This document shows positions 1 through 8,935 of a stretch of DNA of 64,000 bases, piece by piece (the first letter of the stretch is position 1; each line of letters starts with the position of its first letter). Both the position numbers and the translations under genes were made by a program. The stretch comes from Deferrisomatales bacterium. GTDB taxonomy: Bacteria > Desulfobacterota > Deferrisomatia > Deferrisomatales > Deferrisomataceae. Where the stretch lies: positions 1-64,000 of the forward strand of contig JAJRUI010000001.1 in NCBI GenBank assembly GCA_024277875.1. The letters run 5' to 3'. The notes below the pieces were generated by a model that saw nothing but the letters and a program-made list of their open reading frames with translations, had not been told where the DNA came from and did no database searches.

Positions 1-30
1 AGCCGCGCCCGGCGCTCCGCCGGGCCCCCC
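1..30 (-). repeat. Edge-truncated copy of the ~230-bp intergenic element
   Basis: On the minus strand this stretch carries the element's diagnostic hairpin CCCGGCGGAGCGCCGGG followed by CGCGGCT, the same start as the copy at about 52-240. It continues beyond the left edge of the window, so only the first part is visible. It sits in tandem, same orientation, about 205 bp after the next copy. Confidence 0.55.
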
Positions 31-51
31 GGCGCCCGTGGCAAGGGGTGC

Positions 52-240
52 CCGGGGCAAGGGGGACCCGCCTCCGGCCGGGCGCGATGGGGGCACCTGT
101 TCCGCTGCGCAGCCGTAGGGCGCGGGGCGCGGGCGCCTGGAGCCCGTGGCGGGCAGCGCCGGTGGTCGCATGGGGCTGTAGCGGGCTGCGCAGCGGGCCG
201 GGGAGCCGCGCCCGGCGCTCCGCCGGGCCCCGTACGTTGG
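52..240 (-). repeat. Degenerate copy of the ~230-bp intergenic element
   Basis: Read on the minus strand this copy starts with AACGTACGGGG, then the hairpin CCCGGCGGAGCGCCGGG, a variable middle, and ends with a GCGCCCGGCCGGAGGCGGG block like the GCACCCGGCCGGAACCGGG block of better copies at 16221, 23103 and 53974. The hairpin has C-G where other copies have a T-G wobble. It fills most of the 291-bp space before thiI. No gene is evident in 1-291. Confidence 0.6.
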
Positions 241-291
241 GTTCCGGGGCGCCGGGGATCGGAACCATCCAACTTCCTGGGGAGACGAGCG

Positions 292-1449
292 GTGACCGAC
301 CGGATCGTGATCCACTACAGCGAGATCGGAATCAAGGGCCGGAACCGCCGGTACTTCGAGCGCGCCCTGGTCCGCAACGTGCGCGCAGCCCTGGGCCCGG
401 CCGCCGAGGTGCGGCACCAGCCTGGCCGGCTCGTGGTCAAGCCCGGGCCCGGCGCCGACCCGGCCGAGGTCCGGGAGGCCCTGGGCCGCGTCCCGGGCAT
501 CGCGTACTTCAGCCCGGCCGTGGTCGCGCCGGCCGACCCCGACGCGATCGCCGAGCGGGCCGTGGCCGTGCTGTCCGACCTCGCGTTCGATACCTTCGGC
601 GTGGCCGCCCGCCGGTCGGACAAGGGGTTTCCGTTCACCTCGCCCGAACTCAACGCCCACGTGGGCGCGGCCGTGGTCGCCCGCCTGGGCAAAAAGGTCG
701 ACCTCACCGAACCGGACGTGCTGCTGCGGATCGAGGTCACCCGCCAGGGCGCGTACCTGTACGCCGAGAAGGTGCCGGGCCCGGGCGGGCTGCCCGTGGG
801 CACCAGCGGCACGGTGGCCGCGTCCCTGTCCGGGGGCATCGACAGCCCGGTGGCCGCGTACCTGATGATGAAGCGCGGGTGCCGGGTGGTGTTCGTGCAC
901 GTGCGCAACGAGACCCAGTTCGCCGGCGGGGTGGACGACAAGATCCGCGACCTGGTGGCCGAACTCACCCGGTACCAGGTCCGGTCCCGGCTGTGGGTGC
1001 TACCGTTCGGCGACCTCCAGCGCCGGATCATCGCGTTCGTGCCGGCCGAGTTGCGGATGATCGTGTACCGCCGGTTCATGATGCGCCTGCTCGACCGGGT
1101 GGCCGACCGGGAGGACGCCCAGGCCCTGGTGACTGGCGACTCGGTGGGCCAGGTGGCGTCCCAGACCCTGGAGAACCTGGCGTGCATCCAGGCCGCGGCA
1201 CGCAGGCCCGTGCTCTCGCCCCTGGTGGGCCTGAACAAGGAGGAGATCACCGATCTCGCCCGCCGGATCGGCACCTTCCCCCACTCCATCGCGCCGTACC
1301 CCGACTGCTGTTCGTTCATGATCGCGCCCCACCCCGAGACCCGCGCCGACCCGGCCGTGGTGGCCCGGTCCGAGGCCGCCGTGGCCGCCGCCGACCAGTA
1401 CCTGGCCGCGTGCCTGGAAGCGGCCCAGGTGGAGACGTTCGAGGCGTAG
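292..1449 (+). CDS. thiI: tRNA 4-thiouridine synthetase ThiI (short form)
   Basis: This protein of 385 residues is the ATP-dependent sulfurtransferase that adenylates U8 of tRNA and installs 4-thiouridine; in some bacteria it also feeds thiamin thiazole synthesis. A THUMP RNA-binding domain occupies roughly residues 55-165. The PP-loop SGGIDSPVAA lies near residue 180. The conserved DCCSFMIAPHP block is close to the C-terminus. The C-terminal rhodanese domain of the E. coli enzyme (482 aa) is absent, as in Bacillus-type ThiI, so a separate sulfur donor is needed; the tandem rhodanese at 4639 is one nearby candidate, by inference only. GTG start at 292 follows a GGGGAG ribosome binding site with good spacing. 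Family assignment is secure. Confidence 0.95.
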   Translation: MTDRIVIHYSEIGIKGRNRRYFERALVRNVRAALGPAAEVRHQPGRLVVKPGPGADPAEVREALGRVPGIAYFSPAVVAPADPDAIAERAVAVLSDLAFDTFGVAARRSDKGFPFTSPELNAHVGAAVVARLGKKVDLTEPDVLLRIEVTRQGAYLYAEKVPGPGGLPVGTSGTVAASLSGGIDSPVAAYLMMKRGCRVVFVHVRNETQFAGGVDDKIRDLVAELTRYQVRSRLWVLPFGDLQRRIIAFVPAELRMIVYRRFMMRLLDRVADREDAQALVTGDSVGQVASQTLENLACIQAAARRPVLSPLVGLNKEEITDLARRIGTFPHSIAPYPDCCSFMIAPHPETRADPAVVARSEAAVAAADQYLAACLEAAQVETFEA

Positions 1450-1532
1450 CCCGCCGTCCGGTCACACCAGGAGCACGGAGCGGACGGGGGCGGGGGCCCA
1501 GGTCGAACGCGTAGGTTTCGGCTGACCACATA

Positions 1533-1557
1533 GCAGGTTGCGGAAAAAGCAACCTGC
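1533..1557. other. Perfect 9-bp stem-loop after thiI
   Basis: GCAGGTTGC and GCAACCTGC flank the loop GGAAAAA. It lies between thiI and the next hairpin and lacks a T tract. It may help stop thiI transcription or protect its mRNA end. Nothing else is evident in 1450-1532. Confidence 0.45.
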
Positions 1558-1563
1558 GGCGCG

Positions 1564-1582
1564 CCCCACGGATGGGGTTTTT
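1564..1582 (+). terminator. Rho-independent terminator of thiI
   Basis: CCCCA and TGGGG pair around the loop CGGA and are followed directly by five T. Together with the stem-loop just upstream it should end thiI transcription. Because an ATG at 1572 sits inside this structure, I place the start of the next gene downstream. Confidence 0.6.
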
Positions 1583-1643
1583 CAGCATCCTGATAGGGGA
1601 CACCGCCGAGGAGATCCAGTGTTTATACGAGTTCGTAACTGTC

Positions 1644-2880
1644 ATGGATAATCTCCATGCGGACATGAAGGCAGACATCTCGGCGTCGGTGGACCGCGGT
1701 GAGAGCACCGGCTTGATGGAGCCGTTCCTCGTCGGCCAAGGCTCCCGCCACCGGAGCGGCCTCACCGACCTGGCCGTCGAACTCGCGTCCGCGGCCGCCG
1801 GCCTTCGTGGGAGCTTGCCGCGGGGGGGTGCGCACGGCCCTGGCCGACCTGGCCCGGGCCATGAACTGTTGCTACAGCAAACTGATCGAAGGCCATGACA
1901 CCCACCCGGTGGATATCGAACGGGCGCTCAGGGAGGATTACAGCACCGATCCGGGCAAACGCGATCTCCAACTCGAAGCCCGGGCCCACATTGCCGTGCA
2001 GCGCTGGATCGACGCGGGCGGTCTCTCGGGCCGGGCCGTCACGGTGGGAGGGATCCGCGAGGTCCACCGGCGTTTCTTCGAACTGTTGCCGGAAGGCCTG
2101 CTGTGGGCGGAGGACCCGGACACCGGCGAACGCCTGAAAGTCGTCCCCGGCGAACTCAGGCCCCGCGACGTGAAAATTGGCCAGTACGTCGCGGTCGGCC
2201 CCGGCGCCATACCCCGGTTCCTCGCCCGTTTCGAGCGCGCCTGCAGCCGCCTCGGCAAGACGGACGCGATCCTGGCGGCCGCGGCGGCCCGCCACCGGCT
2301 GTTGTGGATCCACCCGTTCCTCGGCGGCGACGGCCGTGTGGCACGCCTGATGTCTCACGCCATGCTGTTCGAGACGCTCGATACCGGCGGCATCTGGTCC
2401 GTTGCTCGGGGCCTTGCGCGCGCTGTTACGGACTACAAGGGGCATCTGGCGCGCTGCGATCCGCCTCGCCGTAACGATCTCGACGGCCGTGGCGCGTTGA
2501 GCGAAGGGGCGTTGGCCGGCTTCACCCGCTTTTTTCTGGAAGCGTGCATCGACCAGGTGCGTTTCATGGAGGACCGGGTCCAACCCGGCCGTCTGCGTAC
2601 GCGCATCCTGTTGTGGGCGGAAGAGGAGATGCGTTTTGGCCGGCTGCCTCCCAGGGCGGGCAACCTCCTCGAAGCGGTCCTGTACCGCGGTGAGATGCCG
2701 CGGGGCGACGCAGTTGGTGTGCTCGGCGACACGGCGCGGCACGCCCGCCGTGTCGTCGCCTCACTGGTGGACTGCGGCGTACTCACATCGGGAAGCCCGC
2801 GTGCGCCGTTGCGGCTCGCCTTTCCCGCGGCGCTGGCACCGCGCTGGATGCCGGGGCTGTTCCCGGAGAGGGTGGGATAG
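1644..2880 (+). pseudogene. Fic family protein (AMPylase-like), frameshifted at a G7 tract
   Basis: Two overlapping frames together make one Fic protein of about 411 residues if one base is removed. Frame 1 (1644 to about 1822) encodes the N-terminus; frame 2 (from about 1825 to 2880) encodes the Fic core. They join at a run of seven G (1822-1828). Frame 2 has an inhibitory-type motif SKLIEG before the core (class II arrangement) and the active-site loop HPFLGGDGRVAR at 2311-2346. Canonical Fic loops read HxFx(D/E)GNGRxxR; here the metal-binding acidic residue is Gly and Asn is Asp, so the catalytic state is uncertain. The C-terminal part resembles a winged helix. Start at 1644 is tentative, with no clear ribosome binding site. 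Could be a pseudogene, a slippage-regulated gene or an assembly error. Confidence 0.75.
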
Positions 2881-2937
2881 GCGTCGCCTCGGCCTGGGGC
2901 TGCAACTCGCGGGGCAAAGCCGGGAGACGGAGGATCC

Positions 2938-3156
2938 ATGCCCATCGAGATCCGAGCCGGCGGCTGCACCCTCGCCGCCGACCAGGTGGTCGCGTGCACC
3001 CCGGACCTGCTGGGGGACGCGGCGGACAAACTGGGCGCGGTACGGGTGCTCGGGACGGGGGGGGCTCGCACGGCCCGCACGGTCTCGTTCGTCCGCCGCA
3101 AGCCCCGGTCCCGGGGTGGCCGCCGGGTCCGTGTTTCAGTTTCGGACGCCAGCTGA
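2938..3156 (+). CDS. Small hypothetical protein
   Basis: Unrecognised reading frame of 72 residues. Support for translation is a good ribosome binding site (GGAGACGGAGG, four bases before the ATG) in the short space after the Fic gene. The C-terminal third is rich in Arg and Ser. Its 3' end overlaps the 3' end of the minus-strand nucleotidyltransferase gene by about 20 bp. It could be chance, as long frames are common at this G+C. Confidence 0.35.
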   Translation: MPIEIRAGGCTLAADQVVACTPDLLGDAADKLGAVRVLGTGGARTARTVSFVRRKPRSRGGRRVRVSVSDAS

Positions 3157-3516
3157 GCGGCGGAGGAACGCGGACTCGTCCTCTGCCTCCCGGGCCACCA
3201 GGGAGACGTACGCAGCGGTCCGGCCGGGATCCCGGCACAGCAGCCGGCGGCCCGAGACCGCTTCCATGGCCAGCAGGGGCGAACGGCACGGCAGCACGGT
3301 CAGGTCGATCTCCTCGACACCCAGCGCCCGTTGCAGCGCGGCCCTGAGGTCCGCCTGCTTCTCCAGTGTGGGGGGAGCGTCGAACAGGACCCCGAGGTCC
3401 AGGTCGCTGCCGGGGCCGAGCACGCCCCGGACCGCCGACCCGAACACCCAAGCGGCCACCACCCCGGGGAACCGCTCCAGCGTCGCCGTCGCCGTTTGCC
3501 AGTCAACCGCGGACAT
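3136..3516 (-). CDS. MntA-like minimal nucleotidyltransferase (antitoxin)
   Basis: A protein of 126 residues with the minimal nucleotidyltransferase signature: GSAVRGVLGPGSDLDLGVLF supplies the GS helix and the DxD metal pair, and a third acidic residue lies in VEEIDLTVL. Enzymes of this type (MntA) AMPylate a Tyr of the partner HEPN RNase and so neutralise it. The start ATG at 3516 lies inside the end of the upstream HepT-like gene (14-bp overlap), the usual coupled layout. An upstream extension in the same frame has composition unlike the family and was not used. Together they form a toxin-antitoxin type module. Confidence 0.85.
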   Translation of the reverse strand: MSAVDWQTATATLERFPGVVAAWVFGSAVRGVLGPGSDLDLGVLFDAPPTLEKQADLRAALQRALGVEEIDLTVLPCRSPLLAMEAVSGRRLLCRDPGRTAAYVSLVAREAEDESAFLRRSAGVRN

Positions 3517-3913
3517 GGGACAGGATCTCCGCGCGGAACCGGTCGAAATCGTCCAGGCGCCGGGTGACGATGTCCGCCAGGATCTCCACGTCGATGTGTT
3601 CGTACCGGTATACGACCAGGTTGCGGAACTGGACCATCCGCTCGTACCCGTGGCCGGAGGCCACGACTCCGAGGTCCGCGCAGCGGCGAACTGCATCGGC
3701 GCTGGTGGGAGCGGGGCTGTGTCCTTTGAGTGAGAGGATCCGTTGGCACACGTCGACCACCACCTCGACCAGGATCTGGAGGTCCCGCTCCACTGCCCGG
3801 TGGGTCCTCCAGTCCTTTGCCAGTTGGGCGGCGGTGACAGGTCCGAGTGAACGCAGTTCCCCCAGGACCTCGTCCATCGTCTGGAGTTTGCCGATGATGG
3901 GGCCGTTGATCAT
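3503..3913 (-). CDS. HepT-like HEPN protein (toxin) with Tyr in place of the motif His
   Basis: A helical DUF86/HepT-family protein of 136 residues, first gene of the pair with the nucleotidyltransferase at 3136-3516. HEPN RNases use an Rx4-6H motif, normally RNxxVHxY. Here the motif reads RNLVVYRY, with Tyr at the His position, while the second HepT-like protein in this window (63030-63446) has RNRLVHLY. The Tyr that is normally AMPylated is retained. The protein may be catalytically dead or belong to a Tyr-bearing subgroup. The 114-bp spacer to YjbQ (3914-4027) shows no further feature. Confidence 0.8.
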   Translation of the reverse strand: MINGPIIGKLQTMDEVLGELRSLGPVTAAQLAKDWRTHRAVERDLQILVEVVVDVCQRILSLKGHSPAPTSADAVRRCADLGVVASGHGYERMVQFRNLVVYRYEHIDVEILADIVTRRLDDFDRFRAEILSHVRG

Positions 3914-4027
3914 GTGGGAGCCTCCGTAGACCCTTTCGGCAAAAAGTGTACGCCGCTGTCTACGGGGGGTAAAGCTCCGGGCAGGAAGGTGGCTTTGGCG
4001 CGGTGTCTCCGGCCCTTCCCCTGCGTT

Positions 4028-4447
4028 TTACTCCCCGATGATCTTCACCAGCACGCGCTTGCGGCGGCGGCCGTCGAACTCGCCGTAGAAGATCGCCTCC
4101 CACGGCCCGAAGTCGAGCCGCCCGCCTGTCACGGCCACCACCACCTCCCGGCCCATGACCTGGCGTTTGAGGTGGGCGTCGCCGTTGTCCTCGCCGGTGC
4201 GGTTGTGCTCGTAGCGGTTCAGGGGTTCGTGGGGCGCCAGGTCCTCGAGCCACCGCTCGTAGTCCTGGTGGAGCCCGCCCTCGTTGTCGTTGATGAACAC
4301 GGACGCGGTGATGTGCATCGCGTTCACGAGGCAGAGGCCCTCCCGGATGCCGCTCTCCCGCAGGCATGCCTTCACCTGGGGCGTGATGTGGATGAACGCC
4401 CTCCGGGTTGGCACGTCGAACCACAACTCTTTCCGGTAGCTTTTCAT
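4028..4447 (-). CDS. YjbQ family protein (UPF0047)
   Basis: A protein of 139 residues, full length for the YjbQ/UPF0047 family, which has weak thiamin phosphate synthase activity and an uncertain main role. Conserved blocks are [18 protein letters not shown] and, later, [20 protein letters not shown], whose His and acidic residues line the metal-binding pocket of the trimer. The ATG at 4447 follows GGAGGG at good spacing; an in-frame extension to 4510 lacks a ribosome site and similarity. Divergent from the rhodanese gene at 4639. Confidence 0.9.
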   Translation of the reverse strand: MKSYRKELWFDVPTRRAFIHITPQVKACLRESGIREGLCLVNAMHITASVFINDNEGGLHQDYERWLEDLAPHEPLNRYEHNRTGEDNGDAHLKRQVMGREVVVAVTGGRLDFGPWEAIFYGEFDGRRRKRVLVKIIGE

Positions 4448-4638
4448 GGCGTCTCCCTCCGGTGTCCCCGATCCGCTGGATTGTACGCACGGGGGCCGCA
4501 GACCGTCCACGGGTTTTCCTGGGCTCTTCCGGACAGGGCCCGTGTTGTCACTTCCGGAGCCTGCCGAGCATCCAACGGTGGCAAACGGGGTTTTCAGTGG
4601 TATGGTCCCAAAAACCCCGAGAAACGGAGGGAGAAGCC

Positions 4639-5709
4639 ATGGGTGGAGGGCGTGTGTTCCGGTATGCGGTGATCGCGGCCGTCCTGGCCGCGGGTGTGGG
4701 GTGGTCGGTGGCGTCCGTGCCGGCGGGGGGCGGGTATCCCGGGCGCGACATCCTGGCCACGGCCGGGTGGCTCGAGGTCCACCGCGACGACCCCGGCGTG
4801 GTGGTGGTGGACGTCCGCACGGACAAGCACTTCGACGGCCGGGTTATCCCGGGCGCGGTCCGGCTGCCGTGGAAGCGGTTCCAGCACAGCGACCCGGTCC
4901 GCGGGGTGGGCGGCCTGTTCGTCGGGGTGGAACGGGCCCAGGAGATCCTCGGCCGCCACGGGATCTCCCGGGAGAGCACGGTGGTCCTGTACGACTCGGT
5001 GGATCGCGATGCCGGGGCCACGTCGTCGTACGTGTTCTGGGTCCTCGACCTGCTGGGACACCCCAGGGTCAAGGTGTTGCCCCGGGGCATCGACGCGTGG
5101 GTCGCGGCCGGGGGCGCGGTGGCCTCCGAACCGGCCGTGCCGGAACCGGTGACCTACCAGGCCCCGTCCGGCGAGGTGCGCCTGCGGCGGTGGGCCACCG
5201 GCGCGTTCATCCGCGACCGGCTGGGAGACCCGGTCTACCAGATCGTGGACGTCCGGAGCCGCGCCGAGTACCTGGGCGACAAGCTCAACAAGGCCCTGTC
5301 CGGCGGCCCCCTCAAGGCGGGCCACATCCCGACCGCGTACAACGTGGAGTACAAACGCAACTGGGCGGACAAGGAGACCAAGGCGCTGAAACCGATGCAG
5401 GATCTGCTGGAGCTGTACCGGGGGCTCGATCCCAACCGGCCGGTGATCCTGTACTGCCACTCGGGCCGGCGGGGCTCGTTCAGCTACTTCGTGCTGCGGC
5501 TGATGGGATTCCAGGACGTGATGCTGTACGACGCGAGCTGGCACGAGTGGGGCAACCCGGACCTGTTTTTCCCCGTCGCACAGAGCGAGCGCGAACTGGC
5601 CGGCGACCTGCCCGGCCCGGTGCGCAAGGCGTCCCTGTCCGCGCCCGCCCGGGGGGCCGGCGGCCGGAAGGCCGCGGCCAAGGGCGGCTACGTGTCGTGC
5701 GGCGGGTAG
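4639..5709 (+). CDS. Exported tandem-rhodanese sulfurtransferase
   Basis: A protein of 356 residues starting with a hydrophobic signal segment (about residues 6-28). Two rhodanese domains follow: an inactive N-terminal one with the [17 protein letters not shown] block and a C-terminal one whose active-site loop CHSGRRGS has the catalytic Cys near residue 273. It should move sulfane sulfur (thiosulfate or 3-mercaptopyruvate type substrates) in the periplasm. The genes for two YeeE/YedE half-transporters follow 11 bp downstream, so the likely role is to handle sulfur linked to import. ATG chosen from the strong GGAGGGAGAAGCC ribosome site. Confidence 0.9.
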   Translation: MGGGRVFRYAVIAAVLAAGVGWSVASVPAGGGYPGRDILATAGWLEVHRDDPGVVVVDVRTDKHFDGRVIPGAVRLPWKRFQHSDPVRGVGGLFVGVERAQEILGRHGISRESTVVLYDSVDRDAGATSSYVFWVLDLLGHPRVKVLPRGIDAWVAAGGAVASEPAVPEPVTYQAPSGEVRLRRWATGAFIRDRLGDPVYQIVDVRSRAEYLGDKLNKALSGGPLKAGHIPTAYNVEYKRNWADKETKALKPMQDLLELYRGLDPNRPVILYCHSGRRGSFSYFVLRLMGFQDVMLYDASWHEWGNPDLFFPVAQSERELAGDLPGPVRKASLSAPARGAGGRKAAAKGGYVSCGG

Positions 5710-5720
5710 GGGGAAGGCCG

Positions 5721-6248
5721 ATGGCTACGAGACGCTCACCCTACTGGTCGTGGTCGGCCTCGGCGTTCGCCCTGGCCGGGATCGTGGTGTTCATCTTCGC
5801 GACGTTCGGCCCGCCCGCGTCGTCCAGCGGGTTCGTGACCACCCTGAAGGGGCTGCTGGCGCCGGTGGCGCCCGAGTACGTCGCGTCCAAGGCCCACTAC
5901 CGGGCCATGCCCGGCCCGGGCTCCTGGCTCATGACCTTCGTACTCGGGATGGCCATCGGCGGGTTCCTCGCCGGCCTGACTAGCCGGTCCCCGGTGCGGG
6001 ACGTGCCCGAGATCTGGGAGCGGCGGTTCGGGCCCGGCCGGGCCAAGCGCTACCTGGCAACCTTTGTCGGCGGGTTCCTCCTGCTGTTCGGGGCGCGGCT
6101 CGCCGGGGGGTGCACCCTGGGGCTGTTCATCTCGGGTTCGACCCAGCTCGCGGTGAGCGGCCTGTACTTCGGGGCCGTGATCTTTACCGTGGCCATGCTC
6201 ACCGCCCGGATCGTGTACGGGCGGGCGCTGGAGGAGGGGGACCGATGA
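5721..6248 (+). CDS. YeeE/YedE family transporter, first half
   Basis: A membrane protein of 175 residues with about four hydrophobic segments and the motif GARLAGGCTLGLFISG, whose Cys corresponds to the relay cysteines of thiosulfate importer TsuA (YeeE). Full TsuA has two such halves in one chain; here the second half is the next gene. Related YedE proteins are linked to selenium metabolism. The family is known for thiosulfate or sulfur-compound uptake; the actual substrate here is inferred. Stop overlaps the next start (ATGA). Confidence 0.88.
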   Translation: MATRRSPYWSWSASAFALAGIVVFIFATFGPPASSSGFVTTLKGLLAPVAPEYVASKAHYRAMPGPGSWLMTFVLGMAIGGFLAGLTSRSPVRDVPEIWERRFGPGRAKRYLATFVGGFLLLFGARLAGGCTLGLFISGSTQLAVSGLYFGAVIFTVAMLTARIVYGRALEEGDR

Positions 6249-6775
6249 CCGAGATCTGGCTGGGACTGTTCTCCGGGATCGCGTTCGGGATCGTGGTGCA
6301 GCGGGCCGGGGCCACCAACGGCGACGAGATGGCCCGGGCCCACCTGATGCTCGACGGCCGGATCCCTCGGTTCATGGTGTCGGCGGTGGCCCTGGCCGCC
6401 CTGGGGCTCGTGGGCCTCCAGGCCGTGGGGGTGGGCCGGACCATGGTGCTGCCCACGAGCCTGGTGGCCACCGGGGTGGGCGGCGTGATCTTCGGCGTGG
6501 GCTGGGGCCTGAGCGGCTACTGCCCGGGCACCTGCTGGGCCGCGGCCGGGGAGGGGCGGCTGGACGCGGTGTTCGCCCTGCTGGGAGGGCTGGCCGGGGC
6601 GGCCGCGTTCGCCCAGTGGCACGAGGTGCTCGTCCCGGCGCTGTACCTGCCCACCAACCTGGGACCGATCACCCTGGCCCGGTGGACCGGCAGCCCGGTG
6701 GCGGCCGCGGCAGCCCTGGCCGCGGTATTCGGCGCGGCCGGGTGGGTGATGGGACGGGCGTGGGGCAGCGACTGA
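6245..6775 (+). CDS. YeeE/YedE family transporter, second half
   Basis: A membrane protein of 176 residues that complements the preceding gene. It begins with a short helix and the motif RAGATNGDEMARAH, and carries GYCPGTCWAAAGEGRLDA, the conserved Cys-containing signature of the second YeeE half. The ATG at 6245 overlaps the upstream stop, so translation is coupled and the two halves are made in equal amounts. The pair probably forms a single channel that accepts sulfur from the exported rhodanese encoded upstream. Confidence 0.88.
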   Translation: MTEIWLGLFSGIAFGIVVQRAGATNGDEMARAHLMLDGRIPRFMVSAVALAALGLVGLQAVGVGRTMVLPTSLVATGVGGVIFGVGWGLSGYCPGTCWAAAGEGRLDAVFALLGGLAGAAAFAQWHEVLVPALYLPTNLGPITLARWTGSPVAAAAALAAVFGAAGWVMGRAWGSD

Positions 6776-7365
6776 CGTCCCTGGTCGCGGCGGGCCTGGC
6801 CGCGCTCGCGCTCGGTTGCGACGCCGGGCCGGGCCGCGTGCCCCTGGCCGTGCCCCCCGGGTACCAGAGCCGCCTGGAGTTCGTCCACGACGGCGTGCTC
6901 CTCGGGTTCGGCCAGTTCGTGGGGTACTACTTCAGGGCGGACGACCCCCGGGACCCGGTGCGGGTAAAGTTGGTGTGCTTCAACGAGCAGGGGTTCTACG
7001 CCTCGAACGCCCCGGTGAACGCCCTCCTCTACGAGGGGGAGGCGGTGCGCACCCGGCTGCCCGGCGCCGGCAAGGTCCCCCCCGGCCCCGACCGGATCCG
7101 GCCCGTGTTCTTCCCGGACGCCCCGGCCCCGTGGCTGGCCACCCGCCCGGAGCCGCGGGACGCGTTCGTCCACTTCCACTCGTGCTATGCCCGCGCCGGC
7201 CCGGTGCGCCTCGGTTTCTGGATCCGCCACCGGGCCGTGCGGGCGTTCACCTACGACATGGGGGGCCGGGTGGGCCCGGGCAGCCCCCTGTACCACCGGG
7301 TCGCGCCCGGGACGGACCTGGGGTTCGCCCGAATCGTGGAGTTCGACGCCGGCCCGGGGCGGTGA
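6760..7365 (+). CDS. Lipoprotein of unknown function
   Basis: Starting from the GTG at 6760 the protein has 201 residues with a lipoprotein signal ending in LALGC (Cys20). The rest is soluble and contains no domain I recognise; it is rich in aromatic residues, with a FHSCYARAGPVRLGFWIRH stretch. The start lies within the end of the YeeE gene (16-bp overlap), so it belongs to the same operon as rhodanese and YeeE/YedE and may be a periplasmic partner. An alternative GTG is at 6742. It ends 4 bp before the convergent protease gene. Confidence 0.7.
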   Translation: MGQRLTSLVAAGLAALALGCDAGPGRVPLAVPPGYQSRLEFVHDGVLLGFGQFVGYYFRADDPRDPVRVKLVCFNEQGFYASNAPVNALLYEGEAVRTRLPGAGKVPPGPDRIRPVFFPDAPAPWLATRPEPRDAFVHFHSCYARAGPVRLGFWIRHRAVRAFTYDMGGRVGPGSPLYHRVAPGTDLGFARIVEFDAGPGR

Positions 7366-7373
7366 CGGTCACC

Positions 7374-8035
7374 GCCGCAGGAAGATCGTGCCCGCCCAGG
7401 AATGCACCTGGCCGTCGGCGCAGCACCCGTCTCCCGCGGGGCAGACGGGGTTTCGAAACGCCAGTTCGTTCTCTCCTTCCACCGACGGGAGTTCGACCTG
7501 CTCCGAGTCGGCCCCGGGCGAGACCTCCAGGGTGGTGACGACGGCGCCGTTCACGACCACGTCGAACGTAACCCGGGTGCACCACTCGGGTCCCGGGCGC
7601 AGCGACAGGTCGACCGGCGTCGCGTTTGCGGTAAACGACGTGCCGAAGTCCAGGTCCTGCGCCTGTTTCTCGAACCAGACGGCTTCGACCGGTTCCCTCG
7701 GCGGGAAGCACAGGTCGCCGGCCCACGACAGCACCTGCCCGTCCTCGCAGCTGCCCACCCCGGGCGGGCACGTGGGGTTCCGGAGCGCGATCTCGTTGCC
7801 GTCGTCCGACAACAGGTTCCCGGGCAGCGGGACCGGGTCGCTCGCCCCCCCGGGGGGCACGTCCTCGATCGTGTCGATGTGCACGCCGTTCAGGTACAGG
7901 TCGAACGACACGTCGGTCGAGTGTTCGGGGCCGGGCGTGTACTCGAACGCGATGTACGGATCGCTCGGGGTGAACCCGGCGACCACGTCCAGGTCGGGCT
8001 GCGCGCGCACGAACCCGACACACCCCTCTCCAGGC
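7374..8035 (-). repeat. Duplicated ~110-residue C-terminal module inside the subtilase gene
   Basis: Two consecutive modules share V(G/W)F, a DLD turn, PGPE, FDxxxNG and a final NPxCP, DGQVxSWAG pattern with paired Cys. They occupy about 7700-8035 and 7374-7690. I know no family name for them. They may be a cell-surface binding or sorting unit. Confidence 0.6.
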
Positions 8036-8935
8036 GCGGTCCGGCCTCCGCCTACGCACCGGACCCAGCCTGCCCACGCGTGATCACCTTCTTTTACCGC
8101 ACCGGACGACGCGTCCAGGAGAGATCCAAACCACACCGCCCAAGCGTACACCGGGTTCGATGGATTGGTGGTGGACGTGAGGTAGAAATCCGTTTCTCCG
8201 AAGTGGACTCCAGGGAAATGGTTCAAAGAGATCTGCGGGGCGTCCAGCGTTGTGTCCACGAGCGTCACCAACTCTTTCACGTTGGGCAGACGCCAGTCGT
8301 CCCGCTCGCCCAAGACTAGGGTCTCGCAGTATGTCAGGGCGGTTCCCCAGATGACTGGTGAGTCGACTTCGCCCTGCTGCCACACCAAGCCGGTCCGGGG
8401 GTCCGTGACCGTGCCGTCCCCGTTGTCCACCAATTTCTCTGGAATTTGGGAGGGTTCTCCCCGTACACATCGTACGGCAGGCCCAGACCCTTCCGTTATG
8501 GATCCATAGTAGAAATGGATCAGTACGCCTGTGCGGTCGTTTGTGCTGGAATCGAAGGATGTCGTCGAGGTCATGAAATACTGTCCTGGTGGGTCCGCAC
8601 CGAAAAAGCAGTCGTTATCGATCGCCGGATCGTATCGACCGTAGTCGACGATCCCTACCATTTCCATTAGGGACGGTACCCGCCAGTCGCTGTGACCTGC
8701 GAGGTCCAGGTCGTCGCAGAATTGAACGGCGGCGTCGAGACCGTAACCGGCAAAACCGTCCCCGTCCTGCTGCCACATGAGCCCGGTCACGTCGTCCGTG
8801 ACCGTGCCGTCGCCGTTGTCCGTGCACGAGGGAGGGTTGATCTCGTAGTCCGAGTCCTCCCCGAACAGGGCCGTGTAGGACGCCGTCTGCCCGGTGTCGG
8901 GAAGGAGGCGTACGCCGGCCGGGGGCGCGGCTCGG

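Noticed and set aside
48-1514. Long plus-strand open frame of 488 codons overlapping thiI, and many similar Arg/Pro/Gly-rich frames on both strands throughout
   Set aside because: They are shadows of real genes in very high G+C DNA; composition is unlike protein and no motif is present.
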